DNA of 64,000 nt from CAVXJN01 sp963773585 (GCA_963773585.1 CAVZBR010000013.1:1-64000); one strand, 5' to 3'. Counted from the first letter of the stretch, positions 1-10,720 are shown. Translations and numbers: made by a program. The notes: a model not told the origin generated them from the letters alone.

Positions 1-72
1 GTCGCCGGCTGAGGCGGTCAGGACCACGACACGCCCCGCTGCCACCGCCGGGACCCGGGAAGATGTAGGGCG

Positions 73-831
73 ATGGCCGACGAGGCGCACAGCGGGGCCG
101 GGCGGGCGGGCGCCGCCGCCACATCGAGGAGCACGCGCTGGCCGAGGCGGCGCGGATCGAGAAATCGTCGCGGATCCGCGAGTTCGTCCTCGGCGCCCAG
201 GACGGGCTGCTGGTGCCGCTCGGCGTCGTCACCGGGATGGCGGCGGCGAACCCCGGGCGGGCGGCGATCCTCGTCGCCGGCTTCGCCGAGGCGGTCGCCG
301 GCTGCATCGCGATGGGCGGCGGCTCCTTCCTCGCCAGCGAGGCGGAGGAGGCGCTGTACGAGGCGGAGATCGCCGACGAGCGGCTCGAGGTCGAACAGGA
401 ACCCGAGCGCGAGGCGACCGAGCTGGCGCTGATCCTCGAGGACGAAGGCCTGCCGCGCCCCGACGCGGAACGGGTCGCCGCCGGCCTCGCCGCCAACCCC
501 GACGTCTTCCTCCGCACCAAGGTGCAGAAGGAGCTCGGCCTCTCGCCCGACGTCGGCGGCGCCGCGCTCGGCGACGCCCTCGTCGTCGGCCTCACCTACC
601 TCGGCGAGGCCTTCATCCCGCTCTGGCCTACGCCGTCTGCCGCTGATCGCGCCGGCGCTGATCGTCAGTCTCGCCTGCACCCTGGTGGCGCTCTTCGCCC
701 TCGGCGTGATCAAGGGCACCGTCGCCCGCCAGCCCCGGCCGCTGGCCGGTCTGCAGGTGCTGCTGATCGGCGGCGTCAGCGCCGGCGTCGGCTTCGCGAT
801 CGGCCACCTGATCACCACGATCGTCGGCTGA
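73..831 (+). CDS. VIT1/CCC1-family (DUF125) membrane protein, frameshifted
   Basis: Probable integral membrane transporter of the VIT1/CCC1 family, whose members move ferrous iron or manganese. Family-like sequence is seen in two frames: an N-terminal stretch with IEKSSRIREFVLGAQDGLL followed by GVVTGMAAANPGRAAILVAG, and a C-terminal hydrophobic stretch (LIAPALIVSLACTLVALFAL) ending at the TGA at 829-831. The ATG at 73 is in a third register, and one missing C in the GCC run near 112-121 would restore it. A second break lies near 625-640. The breaks look like sequencing errors because similarity continues on both sides. Ion specificity cannot be judged. It converges on the next gene. Confidence 0.7.
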
Positions 832-846
832 CGGCTCAGGCGCGGC

Positions 847-1508
847 TCAGCTCGACCAGCCCGGATACCGGCTGGCGACGTGCCACTGCCAGGGTGGGCG
901 TTCGCCGGCGGGGAATTCGTAGTGGTTGCGGCCGGGGAGGGTCTCCAGGGGGACCAGGGCGGGGTCGTCGCGGAGCAGGACTTCGACGCCGGCGGCGGCG
1001 TCCACCTGGGCTTGGTCGGCGCGCCTGACCAGGCGTTCCCAGCCGAGGGTCGGGCGGTAGAGCCAGTAGGCGAGTTCGACCCAGCCGAGCGCGGCGCGGC
1101 GGTCGATGACCTCGGTGAAGGCGGTGGTGCGGCGGCGCGAGGCGGTGAGGTGGGGGCCGGCGGCGACGGCGCAGCTCTCGCGGCGGCAGCGGCGGAAGTC
1201 GACCGGGGCCAGCGGCAGGCCGGAGGGGCCGGGCAGCGCGACCGGCGCCGGCGCGAGCGCCCTGGCCAGCGCGCGCCAGCGGCCAGCCGTAGGCGGGGAC
1301 GAGGGGGTGGTGGGAGCAGGCGTCGGGCAGGCGTGGGCGCGCAGGCGAGCCGCTTGCCGATCGTGCCGGCCAGGCCGCGCCCGGCGTCGACCTCGCCGCC
1401 GGCGGCCACGGCGGCGATCGCGGCCAGCAGCAGCAGGGCGACCAGCGCCGCCAGGCCCGCCTGCTCGACGCTCGCCGATCCTCGCTCCCGGTCTTCCCCG
1501 TGCCGCAT
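847..1508 (-). CDS. Secreted/pilus-like protein with SASVEQ hydrophobic N-terminus, frameshifted
   Basis: Unrecognised protein of about 220 residues. From the ATG at 1508 it reads a short polar leader, then GSASVEQAGLAALVALLLLA, a single hydrophobic helix resembling TadE-type or type IV pilin-like N-termini of actinobacteria. After a frameshift near 1340 the sequence continues in another frame as a soluble domain with WVELAYWLYRPTLGWERLV, ending HVASRYPGWSS at 847. I infer a membrane-anchored or secreted extracytoplasmic protein; no enzymatic motif is visible. The promoter probably lies in 1509-1602, shared divergently with the next small gene. Confidence 0.5.
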
Positions 1509-1602
1509 CCCCCTCGACGCTAGGGCGCGCGGGCGCACGGGTGGCGCGCAAAAAGCCAAGACTCTGTGCCAACGAGTGCCCCGTGTCTGCTTACATGGGT
1601 GC

Positions 1603-1872
1603 ATGGAGGGCAGCCCCTTCAACCTCTTCGGCGACCCCGACGAGTTCCGCGCCCGTATGGAGGAGCTCTCGGAGCAGATGCAGTCCTCCCAGCGGGTCGC
1701 CTGGGCCGACAACGCGATCAAGCTGGCGGTGGAGATGACCGTCGCCTCGATCAACCAGCTCGACCTCACCGGCAACGCCGACGAGCAGGCGATGCAGGTG
1801 CGCGACGCGATCCGCGTCCTCTTCCCGGAGTCCGTGACTCTGGTGCGAGAGGCCCGCGAAGGCCTCAGCTAA
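1603..1872 (+). CDS. Small hypothetical protein, 89 aa
   Basis: Intact short reading frame from the ATG at 1603 (MEGSPFNLFGDPDEFRARME) to the TAA at 1870-1872. It has no transmembrane segment. The composition is acidic and helical, with a heptad-like middle part (RMEELSEQMQSSQRVAWADN). I do not recognise a family; helical content and size would suit a small adaptor or DNA-associated protein, but nothing supports a specific role. The ATG at 1595 is out of frame, so 1603 is preferred. Its last bases overlap the 3' end of the opposing gene. Confidence 0.45.
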   Translation: MEGSPFNLFGDPDEFRARMEELSEQMQSSQRVAWADNAIKLAVEMTVASINQLDLTGNADEQAMQVRDAIRVLFPESVTLVREAREGLS

Positions 1873-2499
1873 AGCAGCTCGAACTTCAGCGAGACCACGG
1901 CGCCGCGGCGGAAGATGCCGCCGGCGAGCTCGACCGGGAGCGCGATCGCCAGCGCCGGGATCGCCAGCACGACGCTGGCCAGGGCGTCGATCCGGCGCTG
2001 CCAGCGGTGCCGTGCCGCGCCGGCCTCGCCGCGGCCGAGCGCGGCCAGGGCGACGTTGTGGCCGAAGGTGACGCTGTTGAGCATCGTCTGCCAGGTCGCG
2101 GCGAGCCCGCGCCAGCGGCGCCCAGCGGCTCGACTTCACCACCTGGTCGCGGCGGGCGATGAGGCGTCGCACCGCCTCGACCGTGAAGAGGTAGCGGGCG
2201 CCGGGCTCCAGGCCGGCCCAGCCGGCGCTGCCGAGCGCGGCGGCGTAGCTGGCGCGGTTGGCGATCCGGGTTCCCCGCTCCCCGCCCAGCCGGTCGAGCT
2301 CGCGCAGCGCCTGCTCGGGCTCGGCGTCGTCGCCGACGACCCCGAGGCCGCAGCTCTCGCAGCGGCTGACCGGGCCGCCCAGCCCCTGCTGTGGCGAGAG
2401 CCAGCCGAAGAGGGGCTCGCCGCAGGCGGGGCAGGGAGGGTTCTCGGGGCCGGCACCGGCCTCGAGCGGGACGACGGGGGTGCGCTGTGCGTTGGGCAT
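1869..2499 (-). CDS. Zinc-ribbon hypothetical protein with C-terminal membrane segment, frameshifted
   Basis: From the ATG at 2499 the protein has two CxxC pairs (CPACGEPLFGWL and CESCGLGVVG) that form a probable zinc ribbon. A middle region follows (NRASYAAALGSAGWAGLEPG, then YLFTVEAVRRLIARRDQVV). After a break near 2090-2130 the C-terminus reads TMLNSVTFGHNVALAALGRG, a hydrophobic helix (ALASVVLAIPALAIALPVEL) and VVSLKFELL. I infer a cytoplasmic zinc-binding head on a membrane anchor. Function is unknown and no catalytic motif is seen. Confidence 0.5.
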
Positions 2500-2564
2500 G
2501 CGCGGTAGCGTACGACTCCCTGGGCGCTGCCCCGGTTCGATTTCCACGAAAGGGGCTGAGGCGG

Positions 2565-3509
2565 TTGCGCAACAAGGCGGAGATTCTGGAGTGGGAGGGA
2601 CGCTGGTTCGTGCCGGCGGGGCTGGCGACGCTCGCCGGCGTCGCCCTGGTCATCGCCTCGGCCTTCGCGATCGGCGCCGTCAGCGGCGACGGCGACGCCG
2701 AACTGCTGCGCTCCGCCCACGAACACAGCTCCTCCGTCAACCTGGCGGCGGCGCTGCAGGCGGCGGGCTTCGTCTTCCTGGTCGCGCCGCTGCTCTTCCT
2801 CTTCAAAGCGACGGCCGCGCGCAGCGGCCGCGTGCGCAACCAGCTGATCGGCCTGGTCATCGCCGCCCCGCTCTTCCTCTCGGCCGCGGCCGTGCTCAAC
2901 GCCGTCGCCACCGACGACGCCGGCAACGCCTTCGTCGCCGGCTACCGCCAAGCCGGGGATCACCGCCAAGGAAGCGGACAAGGAATGCCGCAGCGAACAG
3001 CAGGACAAGGGCGCGAAAGAGTTCGGCGAAGAACACGGCGGCGCCAACGCCCGCGGCGCGCGCTCGAACGCTGCGACGGAGACCAAGGTCGCCGACGAGG
3101 AAGCGACCAACGCGATCAGCGAAGCCCCGACCCATGGCGCCGCCATCGGCTTCGGCTTAGGCGGTCGCCTCGGCCTCGCCTTCGCCCTCCTCTACACCTG
3201 CCTCTACGCGATGCGGGTGGGGTTGCTGACCCGCTTCTGGGGCTCCCTGGGGATGGCTCTCGGCGTCGCCGCCCTGCTGCTCCTGGTCCAGTTCACGATG
3301 ATCTGGTTCATCTACTTCGGCCTGCTCCTGCTCGGCCGGCTCCCCGGCGGCAGGCCACCGGCCTGGGCGGCGGGAGAAGCCGTCCCCTGGCCGACGCCGG
3401 GCGAGAAAGCGGCGGAAAGCCTCGAAGGCCCGAGCCCCTCGATCCGTCGGACTCGGGTGACGCCGGTCCCGGCGAGGGCGGGCGCCGGAAGCGCAAGCAG
3501 CGCGACTAG
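2565..3509 (+). CDS. Hypothetical multi-pass membrane protein, frameshifted
   Basis: The probable start is TTG at 2565 (LRNKAEILEWEGRWFVPAGL) behind a purine-rich GAAAGGGG. At least four hydrophobic segments are visible, including LATLAGVALVIASAFAIGAV and VAALLLLVQFTMIWFIYFGL. A charged central loop rich in Glu, Lys and Ala (around 2950-3130) separates the halves. Frameshifts lie near 2945 and 3430, and the correct C-terminal frame ends in a basic tail, GGRRKRKQRD. I do not recognise the family; a transporter-like or scaffold role is possible but unsupported. Confidence 0.45.
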   Translation: MRNKAEILEWEGRWFVPAGLATLAGVALVIASAFAIGAVSGDGDAELLRSAHEHSSSVNLAAALQAAGFVFLVAPLLFLFKATAARSGRVRNQLIGLVIAAPLFLSAAAVLNAVATDDAGNAFVAGYRQAGDHRQGSGQGMPQRTAGQGRERVRRRTRRRQRPRRALERCDGDQGRRRGSDQRDQRSPDPWRRHRLRLRRSPRPRLRPPLHLPLRDAGGVADPLLGLPGDGSRRRRPAAPGPVHDDLVHLLRPAPARPAPRRQATGLGGGRSRPLADAGRESGGKPRRPEPLDPSDSGDAGPGEGGRRKRKQRD

Positions 3510-3523
3510 CGCCGCTCCCGTCC

Positions 3524-5158
3524 CTAGCCGAGCGGGTTCAGCCCCGGCGGCGCCTCGGTCTGCTCGGCCGCGTGGGCGCGCTTGCGGTGGGTGCGGATCT
3601 CGCTCATGATCCGCTCCAGGCGGGGCTCGGCGGAGTCGTCGACGTGGCTCATCGCGGCGGCGACGCCGGGGTGGATGGCGGCGATCCGCTCGTGCATCGC
3701 CTGGGCGACGGCGCGGTAGCCGGGGTGCCCCTCGCGGCCGGAGCGCAGCTCGATCAGGTGCATCGCCTCGCGCGCGTTGAGGTCGAGCGTGTAGCGGATC
3801 CGGTAGGCGAGGCTGAGCGCGTAGGGCGCCAGCTCGGCGAGGCCGGCGGCGGCAGGCGCTCGTACTCCTCGCGGGAGACCTCGAGCGCGCGCTCGAACTC
3901 GCCGCCGACGCCGGCTTCGACCACCTCGTCGGGGACGCCGGCGCCGAGGTCGGGGCCGAGGCGCTGCCACTGGCAGGTCAGCATCCGGTGGCGCTGCAGG
4001 TCGCGGAAGGCGCCGTAGTCGGAGACGATCTCGAAGCGGTAGCGCAGCGCCTCGAAGCCGCGGCCGGGGCGGTGGCGGCGGTTGGCGCGCTCGCCGGCCA
4101 GCGGCCGCCAGCAGCTGCGCCCGCTCGGTCGCGGTCGAGGACGTCGATGCGGGCGAGGATCTCGGTCTCCGGCGCGCTCGGACGCCTCGAACAGGCAGGA
4201 CGGCGAGCAGGTCCTCTTCGCTGCCGTCGACGTGGAGCAGCTCGACCGACGGGCGCGCCGTCGCCGCTGCCGCGGCGGTCGAGCCCGAGGCGCGCGACCC
4301 AGCTCTCGGTCTGCTCGCGGCGCTGCTGCAGGTAGGAGATCCACTCGCCGCCGCGGTCGGGGCGCTCGACCCGGGAGACGAAGCTCGGCATCACCTGCTG
4401 CAGCTCGGCGAGGATCATGCCGCCGTACTCGCGCGCCTCCGGCAGCGGCGAGGCGAGCAGCCGCAGGATCAGCTGCTCGTAGGCCTGGCCGGAGGCGTAG
4501 ATGCCGACGTGGCTGAGCGTCGCCGCCGGCAGCAGGCCGCGCAGCAGGTCGAGCGCCTTGGCCCGGATCGAGCGCCGCCAGGGCCCCTCCGGTTCGCCGT
4601 CGCCGCGCGGCCAGCGCTCCGCCGCCCAGCTCCTCGACCGCGCTCAGCGAGCGCGAGTAGATCGCGAAGAGCTCGTCCATCGCCGCGCGCGAACTCGGGC
4701 CCCAGCTCGCTCGTCGCGGTAGAAGCGGTAGCCGCCGCCGGGCAGCGGCTTGTCGTAGGGGATGTAGCGGGTCGACTGCTCGAGGTAGGCGGCGAGGCGG
4801 CCGCGCTGCAGCAGCTTGGTGAGCACGTTGGAGACCCACTCGCAGGCGACGTGGGCGCCGCCGACCTGGGCGATCGAGTCGTCGCCGTAGCCGACGAAGA
4901 TGCGCTCGTACAGCTGCGCGGCGCGGGTCGCCCTCCTCGTCGTCGAAGGGCCGGCCGCCGGCCGGCGCATCGGTGGCGAACTCCTCCAGGTAGAGCCGCC
5001 GCACCGTCCCGGAATAGCGCGAATAGCGGGCAAAAAGCGCCCCCTTGACGGTCTCGGGCAGGTTCACCAGGGCGAACACGGGCCGGTCGAGGTTGGTGAA
5101 GTGGGGGGCGAGCAGCCGCTCGCTCCTCCGCGGTGAACTCCTCGACCGGATAGCGCAC
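3524..5158 (-). CDS. Long ThyX-like flavoprotein with two ThyX domains, frameshifted
   Basis: Relative of flavin-dependent thymidylate synthase (ThyX, which makes dTMP from dUMP with FAD and methylene-tetrahydrofolate). The N-terminal half carries FARYSRYSGTVRRLYLEEFA and YGDDSIAQVGGAHVACEWVS. The C-terminal half carries LQRHRMLTCQWQRLGPDL and ends with MHLIELRSGREGHPGYRAVA, a hallmark of ThyX C-termini. Total length is about 545 codons, roughly twice a canonical ThyX, so it is probably a tandem-domain form. The canonical RHRxxSxNExSxRY motif is only partly kept, so catalytic activity is uncertain. At least five frameshifts interrupt it. The GTG at 5158 (VRYPVEEFTAEE) is a tentative start. 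Confidence 0.65.
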
Positions 5159-5276
5159 CGGCGCATCGTAGTCGGGCGGTCGGCCGGGTCGCGCAGCCGG
5201 CCGGCTCGCGCGGCGCAGGGCGACAGGACGGCCGGCGCCGCATATCCTGCGCTCGGGCGGGGAATACCCCGTGCAG

Positions 5277-6003
5277 ATGCCGCACATGTCGCGATCAGAG
5301 CCACCGCCGCTGCCGCCGAACCGGACGCCGATCGGCGCCGGCCTGCTCGTCGCCGGCCTGGTCGCGATCGGCGCCGGCCTGCTGGTGCCGCAGCTGCTCG
5401 GCACCTTCTCCGCGCCGCGACCGGCTGATCCTGGCGCTGATCGAGGTCGCCTGCCTCGCCCTGCTCGCGCTCGGCGTCGTGGTCATGGCGCGGCGCCTGC
5501 ACGCCAACCAGGAGGCGCTCTGGGAGCTGGCCCGCCGCGACGAGCTGACCGGGGTCGGCAACTACCGGGCCCTGCACGAGCGCCTCGACGAGGAAGTCGC
5601 CCGCCACCGCCGCCGCCGCCGCGAGTTCGCGCTGATCCTGATCGACCTGGACGGCTTCAAGCAGATCAACGAGGAGCACGGCCACCTCGCCGGCGACGCC
5701 CTGCTCGCCGAGATCGGCCGCGCCCTCGACGACGAGGTCCGCCGCGAAGACTCGGTCTTCCGCCAGGGCGGCGACGAGTTCGCCGTGATCGTCCCCGAGG
5801 CCCACGCCGAAGAGGCCGAGGAAGTCGCCGCCCGCCTCTGCCGCCGGATCCGCAACCGCGGCTACGGCACCGACCTCGAGCTACCCGTCTCCGCCGCCGC
5901 CGGGATCGCGATGTTCCCCGCCGACGGCGGCGACGCGCAGGCCCTCCTGCGCCGCGCCGACCTCGACCTCTTCAGCGCCAAGCGCCAGCACCGCGCCGCT
6001 TGA
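5277..6003 (+). CDS. Membrane GGDEF-domain protein (diguanylate cyclase), one frameshift
   Basis: Likely makes the second messenger cyclic di-GMP from two GTP. The C-terminal domain has DELTGVGNYRALHERL, LILIDLDGFKQINEEHGHLA (metal-binding DxD region) and an intact active-site loop GGDEF. An inhibitory RxxD site sits exactly five residues before it (RREDSVFRQGGDEF), so product inhibition is predicted. The N-terminus has two hydrophobic helices in different frames, reunited by one base change near 5415-5430 (RLILALIEVACLALLALGVV). Possible starts are GTG 5271, ATG 5277 and ATG 5286. There is no sensory domain beyond the membrane segment. Confidence 0.75.
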
Positions 6004-6014
6004 TCGCGCGCGGC

Positions 6015-6375
6015 TCAGGCCTGAGGCGCGGGCGGGGCGGCCATCAGCTCGATCCGGTTGCCGCCGGGGGCGGTGACCAGCGGCCCGGGGGGCGCCCCAG
6101 TGGGGGCGGCGCGGCTCGGGCTCGAAGCCGGCGGCGCGGAGGCGGGCGACGGTCGCCTCGAAGTCGGGGGCGACGACGGCGAGGTGGGCGCGGGGCGGGA
6201 CGGTGGGGCTCGGCTCGTGCATCAGGTGGACCTGGGTGCCCTCGCGCTCGAGCCAGGTGAAGCCCTCGGCGAGCGCCGGCGGCGGCTGCACCCGGGCGAA
6301 GCCGAGCAGCTCGAGCAGCTCCGCCGTGCGCTCGACGTCGGCCGGCGCCACCTCGATCCCGACGTGATGGATCAT
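6015..6375 (-). CDS. VOC-family (glyoxalase/dioxygenase fold) protein, one frameshift
   Basis: Small metal-dependent or ligand-binding protein of the vicinal oxygen chelate superfamily, about 120 aa. It opens with MIHHVGIEVAPADVERTAEL (the His after the start is a typical first metal ligand) and LLGFARVQPP. Later come VHLMHEPSPTVPPRAHLAVV and, after a frameshift near 6095, GGNRIELMAAPPAPQA with the usual final Glu. Substrate cannot be assigned; members include methylmalonyl-CoA epimerases, glyoxalase I and resistance proteins. It sits immediately downstream of the AEC transporter on the same strand. Confidence 0.65.
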
Positions 6376-6421
6376 GGCCCAGAAAACCGAGGTCGACAGC
6401 GCGAACGGCAGTCTCGTCAGC

Positions 6422-7346
6422 TCAGAACACCAGCGAGACGAGGGCGGCGAGGACGACGAGCGCCGTCGACCAGGTGATCGCCTCGGCGACGATCCGGTTG
6501 TCGAGGCCGTAGGCGTGGGAGACGATCATCGAGTTGAGCCCGGTCGGCATCGCCGCCAGCAGCCGGTAGGCGGCGGGGAGGTCGATCAGCGGCGCCGCCA
6601 TCAGCATCAGCAGCGCCGGCGTCACCGCCAGGCGGGCGACGACGCTGACCGCGACCGGACGGGTGAAGCGGCGGCGGCATCGGCAGCTCGCCGTGCTCGG
6701 CGCCCTCCGCGAGGGTGGCGCCGACGGCGAAGAAGCCGATCGGCAGGATCGCGATCACGAGCGCCTGCGAGACGTCGACGAGGACGGCCGGGGCCAGCGC
6801 TCCGGGGGCCAGCAGGCCGGCGATCGCCGCGTAGAGCGGCGGGTTGCGGGTGAAGAAGGCGCGCACCCGCTGGCGCGGGCTTTCGCCCGCCTTGGTGCCG
6901 AGGGCGGCGCCGACCGCGAAGGCGCCGAGCAGCAGGCAGGGGCCGCCGACGAGGACGTCGAAGAGGACCGCGGTCGGGAGCTGGTCGCGGCCGAGCAGCG
7001 CCACCGTCATCGGGTAGCCGAGGTAGCCGGTGTTGACGACGAGCACGGTGCAGAGCATCGCCCCGACCTGGGGGCCGGGCAGCCGCATCACGCGGCTGGC
7101 GACGAACCAGACCAGGACCGCGGTGAGCGCGATCGCGAGGAGCCCGAGCGCGATCCCGAGCCCGTGGCCGAGGTCGATCGAGGAGGAGGCGAGGTTGAAG
7201 AAGATCACCGGCGGCAGCAGGAAGTAGAGGATCAGCAGCAGCGACTGGCGGGCCGCGTTGCCGGCGGCCAGCGGCCAGCGGCGCTCCGACCAGACGCCGA
7301 CGGAGCTGGCGAGGAGGATCGCGGCGGTGACGAGGAGGACGCCCAT
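6422..7346 (-). CDS. AEC-family (auxin efflux carrier-type) transporter, one frameshift
   Basis: Predicted secondary transporter of about 308 aa with roughly ten transmembrane helices, beginning MGVLLVTAAILLASSVGVWS. Family-like features are LLPPVIFFNLASS in the first half, VVNTGYLGYPMTVALLG and the crossover region, and the second-half mirror LAAMPTGLNSMIVSHAYGLD. One frameshift near 6670 splits the last third. Bacterial AEC proteins export organic acids or similar anions; the substrate here is unknown. The ATG at 7346 fits the first membrane helix. Downstream, 46 bases separate it from the VOC gene. Confidence 0.7.
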
Positions 7347-7394
7347 CGGCCGGGTGACTATAGGTTTCGGCGCCGGCGTCGCGGCGCGCCGGCC

Positions 7395-9129
7395 TCAGCC
7401 GCCGTAGAGAGCTTCGATCTCGGCTTCGTAGCGGCGTTCGATCGGCGCGGCGGCGCAGCTTCAGGGTCGGCGTCAGCTCCTCGCCCCCCGGCAGCCACTC
7501 GCGGTCGAGGACGTGGAAGCGCTTGACCTGCTCGACCCGCGAGAGACGCGCGTTGGCGGTGGCGACCGCGGTCTCCACCTCGGTGACGATCTCGGCTCGT
7601 CGCCGGGCCCGCGCCGCGAGCGGCTCAGCACCTCGCGGTCGAGGACGATCAGCGCCACGTTGTAGGGGCGGCGGTCGCCGACCGCGACCGCGTGCGCGAC
7701 CAGCGGCGAGGCCGCCTTCAGCTTCGCCTCGATCGAGGCCGGCGACATGTTCTTGCCGGCGGCGTTGATGATCAGCTCCTTCTTGCGGTCGACGATCCGC
7801 AGGTAGCCCTGCCTCGTCGAACTCGCCGATGTCGCCGCTCGCCAGCCAGCCGTCCTCGCCCAGCGCCTCCGCGGTGCGCTCGGGCATGTTGCGGTAGCCC
7901 TTCATCACGATCGGGCCCGCGCACCATCACCTCGCCGTCCTCGGCGAGCCGCACCTCGACCCCCGGCAGCGGCGGCCCGCACGGTGCCGACCCGCACCCG
8001 CCCGGGCGGGTTGACCGTCGCCGCCGAGGAGGTCTCCGACATCCCCCACAGCTCGCAGATCTCGATCCCCATCGCGAGGAAGAACTCGATCACCTCGGGC
8101 GGCGTCGGCGCCGCCCCGACGGCGAAGGCGACTCGACCTGGTCGAGGCCCGAGCAGCGCCCGCACCGGCGCGAAGACCTGCTCGTCGGCCCGCCGCCACT
8201 CGGCCTCGAGCTCGGCCGGCACCTCGCCCTCCATGTAGGCGGCGACCTGCGGCGGCCGACCTCCAGCGCCCGCTCGGTCGCCTGCCGCCGCTCGGCGTCG
8301 GCCTCGGCCGCCATCGCCGCCTCCAGCGCCACCTTCAGTTTTTCCCAGATCCGCGGCACCCCGCCCCAGAAGGTCGGCCGCACCTCGGTCGAGTAGGCGA
8401 CCATCTGCGCGCGGGTCCGGGCAGCAGTAGACGCAGTGTGCCGTAGAACATCTGCGCGTAGAGCTGGCTCCAGCGGTCGGCGACGTGGGCCGAGGGCAGG
8501 AAGGAGATGCATGCGCCCGCCCGGCTCGATCTCGAAGACCTGGTCGCAGGCGCGCCACTCGGCGACCATGTTGGCGTGGGTCAGCTGCACCCCCTTGGGC
8601 GGCCCGGTGGTGCCGGAGGTGTAGATCAGGCAGAGCACGTCGTCGGGCTCGACCGCGCGCCAGGCGGCCTCGAAGTCGAACTCCGGCTCGCCCATCGCCT
8701 CCAGCTCGGCGAGCGAGATCGTCCCCGCCGGCGCCTCGCCGTCGACGACGACCACGTGCTCGAGCGTCGGCACCCGCTCGCGCGCCTCCAGCACCGCTCG
8801 AGGAAGGCCTGCTCGGTGACGATCACCCGGTTGGCGGCGTCGCCGACCAGGTACTCGACCTGCTCCGGCGAGGAGGTGTTGTAGACCGAGAAGCAGGTCG
8901 CGCCGAGGTGCATCGCGGCGCCGTCGCAGAGGTGCAGGGCGGGGCGGTTGACGAGCATGAACCCGACCGTGTCGCCGCGGCTCGACGCCGAGCGCGGCGA
9001 AGCCGGCCGCCCGCCGCCGCACGGTCGCCGCGTACTCGGCCCAGCTCGCCTCGAACTCGCTGTCCTTGAGCCGCAGCGCCGGCGCGCTCGGCGCGCTCGG
9101 CGGCGGTCGATCTGAAACGCCTCGCACAT
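7395..9129 (-). CDS. Long-chain acyl-CoA synthetase (AMP-binding), heavily frameshifted
   Basis: FadD15-type ligase that activates fatty acids with ATP and CoA through an acyl-adenylate. The P-loop-like adenylation motif LIYTSGTTGPPKGVQLTHAN is intact. Family-typical VEYLVGDAANRVIVTEQAFL, WEKLKVALEAAMAAEADAER and the C-terminal VTEVETAVATANARLSRVEQ are also visible. The end reads YEAEIEALYGG at 7395. About ten frameshifts break the frame, so no full-length protein can be read. The start is the ATG at 9129 (MCEAFQ) or, less likely, 9177. The nuoN 3' end lies upstream on the same strand. Confidence 0.75.
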
Positions 9130-9207
9130 CGTCGCCGCCGCGAGCGCCTCCGGCCTGGACCCCCATGCCCCGACCATATCGCTCCCTCGCGCCGCGCCGG
9201 CCAGTCG

Positions 9208-10720
9208 CTAAGGCCGAAGAGCGAGGCGCCGGCGTGGGCGGCGAACTCGACCAGCGGCTGGGGGATGACGCCGAAGAAGACCGTCGCCGCGGCGGCGAGC
9301 AGGGCCGGGCCGACCAGGTACCAGCGGCGGCCGGCCTCGGGGTCGATCGGGTCGGCCTCGGGCGCGGCGCCGGCGATCGCCGGCGAGCCGGCCGGCGCCG
9401 GCTCGCTCGTCGGGCCGCATCCACATCGCCGCCACCACCCGCAGGTAGTAGGCGAGCGAGATCATCGTGCCGACCGCGATGAAGACCGCGAGCCAGGTGT
9501 AGTCGCCTTCGACCAGCGCCTCGATCAGGTAGAGCTTGCCGATGAAGCCGGCCGTCGCCGGCAGCCCGGCCAGCGCCAGCATCGAGATCGTCAGCGGCCA
9601 GGCGAGCAGCGGCCGCTCGCGCGCCGAGGCCCGCGGACCGCGCGGATGTCGTCGCCGAAGGCGGTTTCGCGCTCGCGGGCGACGACGACGGCGAAGGCGG
9701 CGAGGTTCATGAAGGCGTAGGCGGCGAGGTAGAAGACCAGCGCGCTGACCCCGGCCTCGGTGGCGACGACGATGCCGCCGAGCATGTAGCCGGCCTGGGC
9801 GATGCCGGAGTAGCCGAGCATCCGCTTCAGCGAGTCCTGGCCGAGGGCGCCGACGTTGCCGACGACGATCGAGATCGCCGCCAGCACCGCCAGCGCCGGC
9901 TGCCAGTCGTCGACCTGCGGGCCGAGGGCGACGTCGAAGAAGCGGAGGAAGACGGCGAAGGCCGCGGCCTTGGTCGCGACCGCCATGAAGGCGGTGATCG
10001 GGGTCGGCGCTCCCTGGTAGACGTCGGGCGTCCACTGGTGGAAGGGGGCGATCGAGGTCTTGAAGGCGAGCCCGACCGCGGCCATCGCGATCCCGATCAG
10101 GACCAGCGGGTCGCCGAGCACGCCGTTGTGGACGATCCCGGCCGCGATCCCGGCGAACTCGGTCGAGCCGGTGCCGCCGTAGAGGAAGGCCATCCCGTAG
10201 AGCAGCGTCGCCGAGCCGAGCGAGCCGACGATCAGGTACTTGAGCCCCGACTCGAGCGAGCCCTCGCGCCGCAGGTTGGTGGCGCAGAGGATGTAGAGCG
10301 GGATCGAGAGGGTCTCGATCGCGACGAAGAAGGTGACCAGGTTCTGCGCCTGGGCCAGCAGCACCATCCCCAGCACCGAGCCGATCAGCAGCGCGTGGTA
10401 CTCGCCGGAGCCGGCTTCCTCGGCCGCCGGCTCGCGGATCGAGAGCAGGACGCAGAAGCCGGCGGTGAGGATCGCGATCAGCGAGATCGAGATCGCCAGG
10501 TCGTCGAGCCGCAGGGCGCCGGTGACCAGGTCGGTCGATTCGTCCCACTGCCAGATCAGCAGCCCGGCGGTCGCCGCCAGCGTCAGCAGGGTGAGCACCG
10601 GCGCCGTGCGCCGCAGCGGCTTGAACACGGCGGTGAAGCAGGACGAGGCAGAGCCCGACCGTCAGCGCGATGATCGGCGAGATCCCGGCGTAGTCGATGT
10701 GCGGGCTCGTTGAAGTTCAT
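9208..10720 (-). CDS. nuoN: NADH-quinone oxidoreductase subunit N, frameshifted
   Basis: Proton-pumping antiporter-like membrane subunit of respiratory complex I. Long intact stretches include IETLSIPLYILCATNLRREG, MAAVGLAFKTSIAPFHQWTP and KRMLGYSGIAQAGYMLGGIV, with the conserved Lys and His of Nuo antiporter subunits. The inferred start is ATG 10720 (MNFNEP), which overlaps the inferred nuoM stop as ATGA. Frameshifts lie near 10705, 10637, 9637 and 9405, and the last is probably a lost C just before the TAG at 9208-9210. About 500 aa when repaired. It is the last nuo gene. Confidence 0.85.

Noticed and set aside
1591..2547. Long open frames covering most of both strands in the left segment, including an apparent 585-codon one at 18-1775
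   Set aside because: Very high GC makes stops rare, so shadow frames are long. Their Arg/Ala/Pro-rich composition shows no motif, while recognisable families run in other frames.
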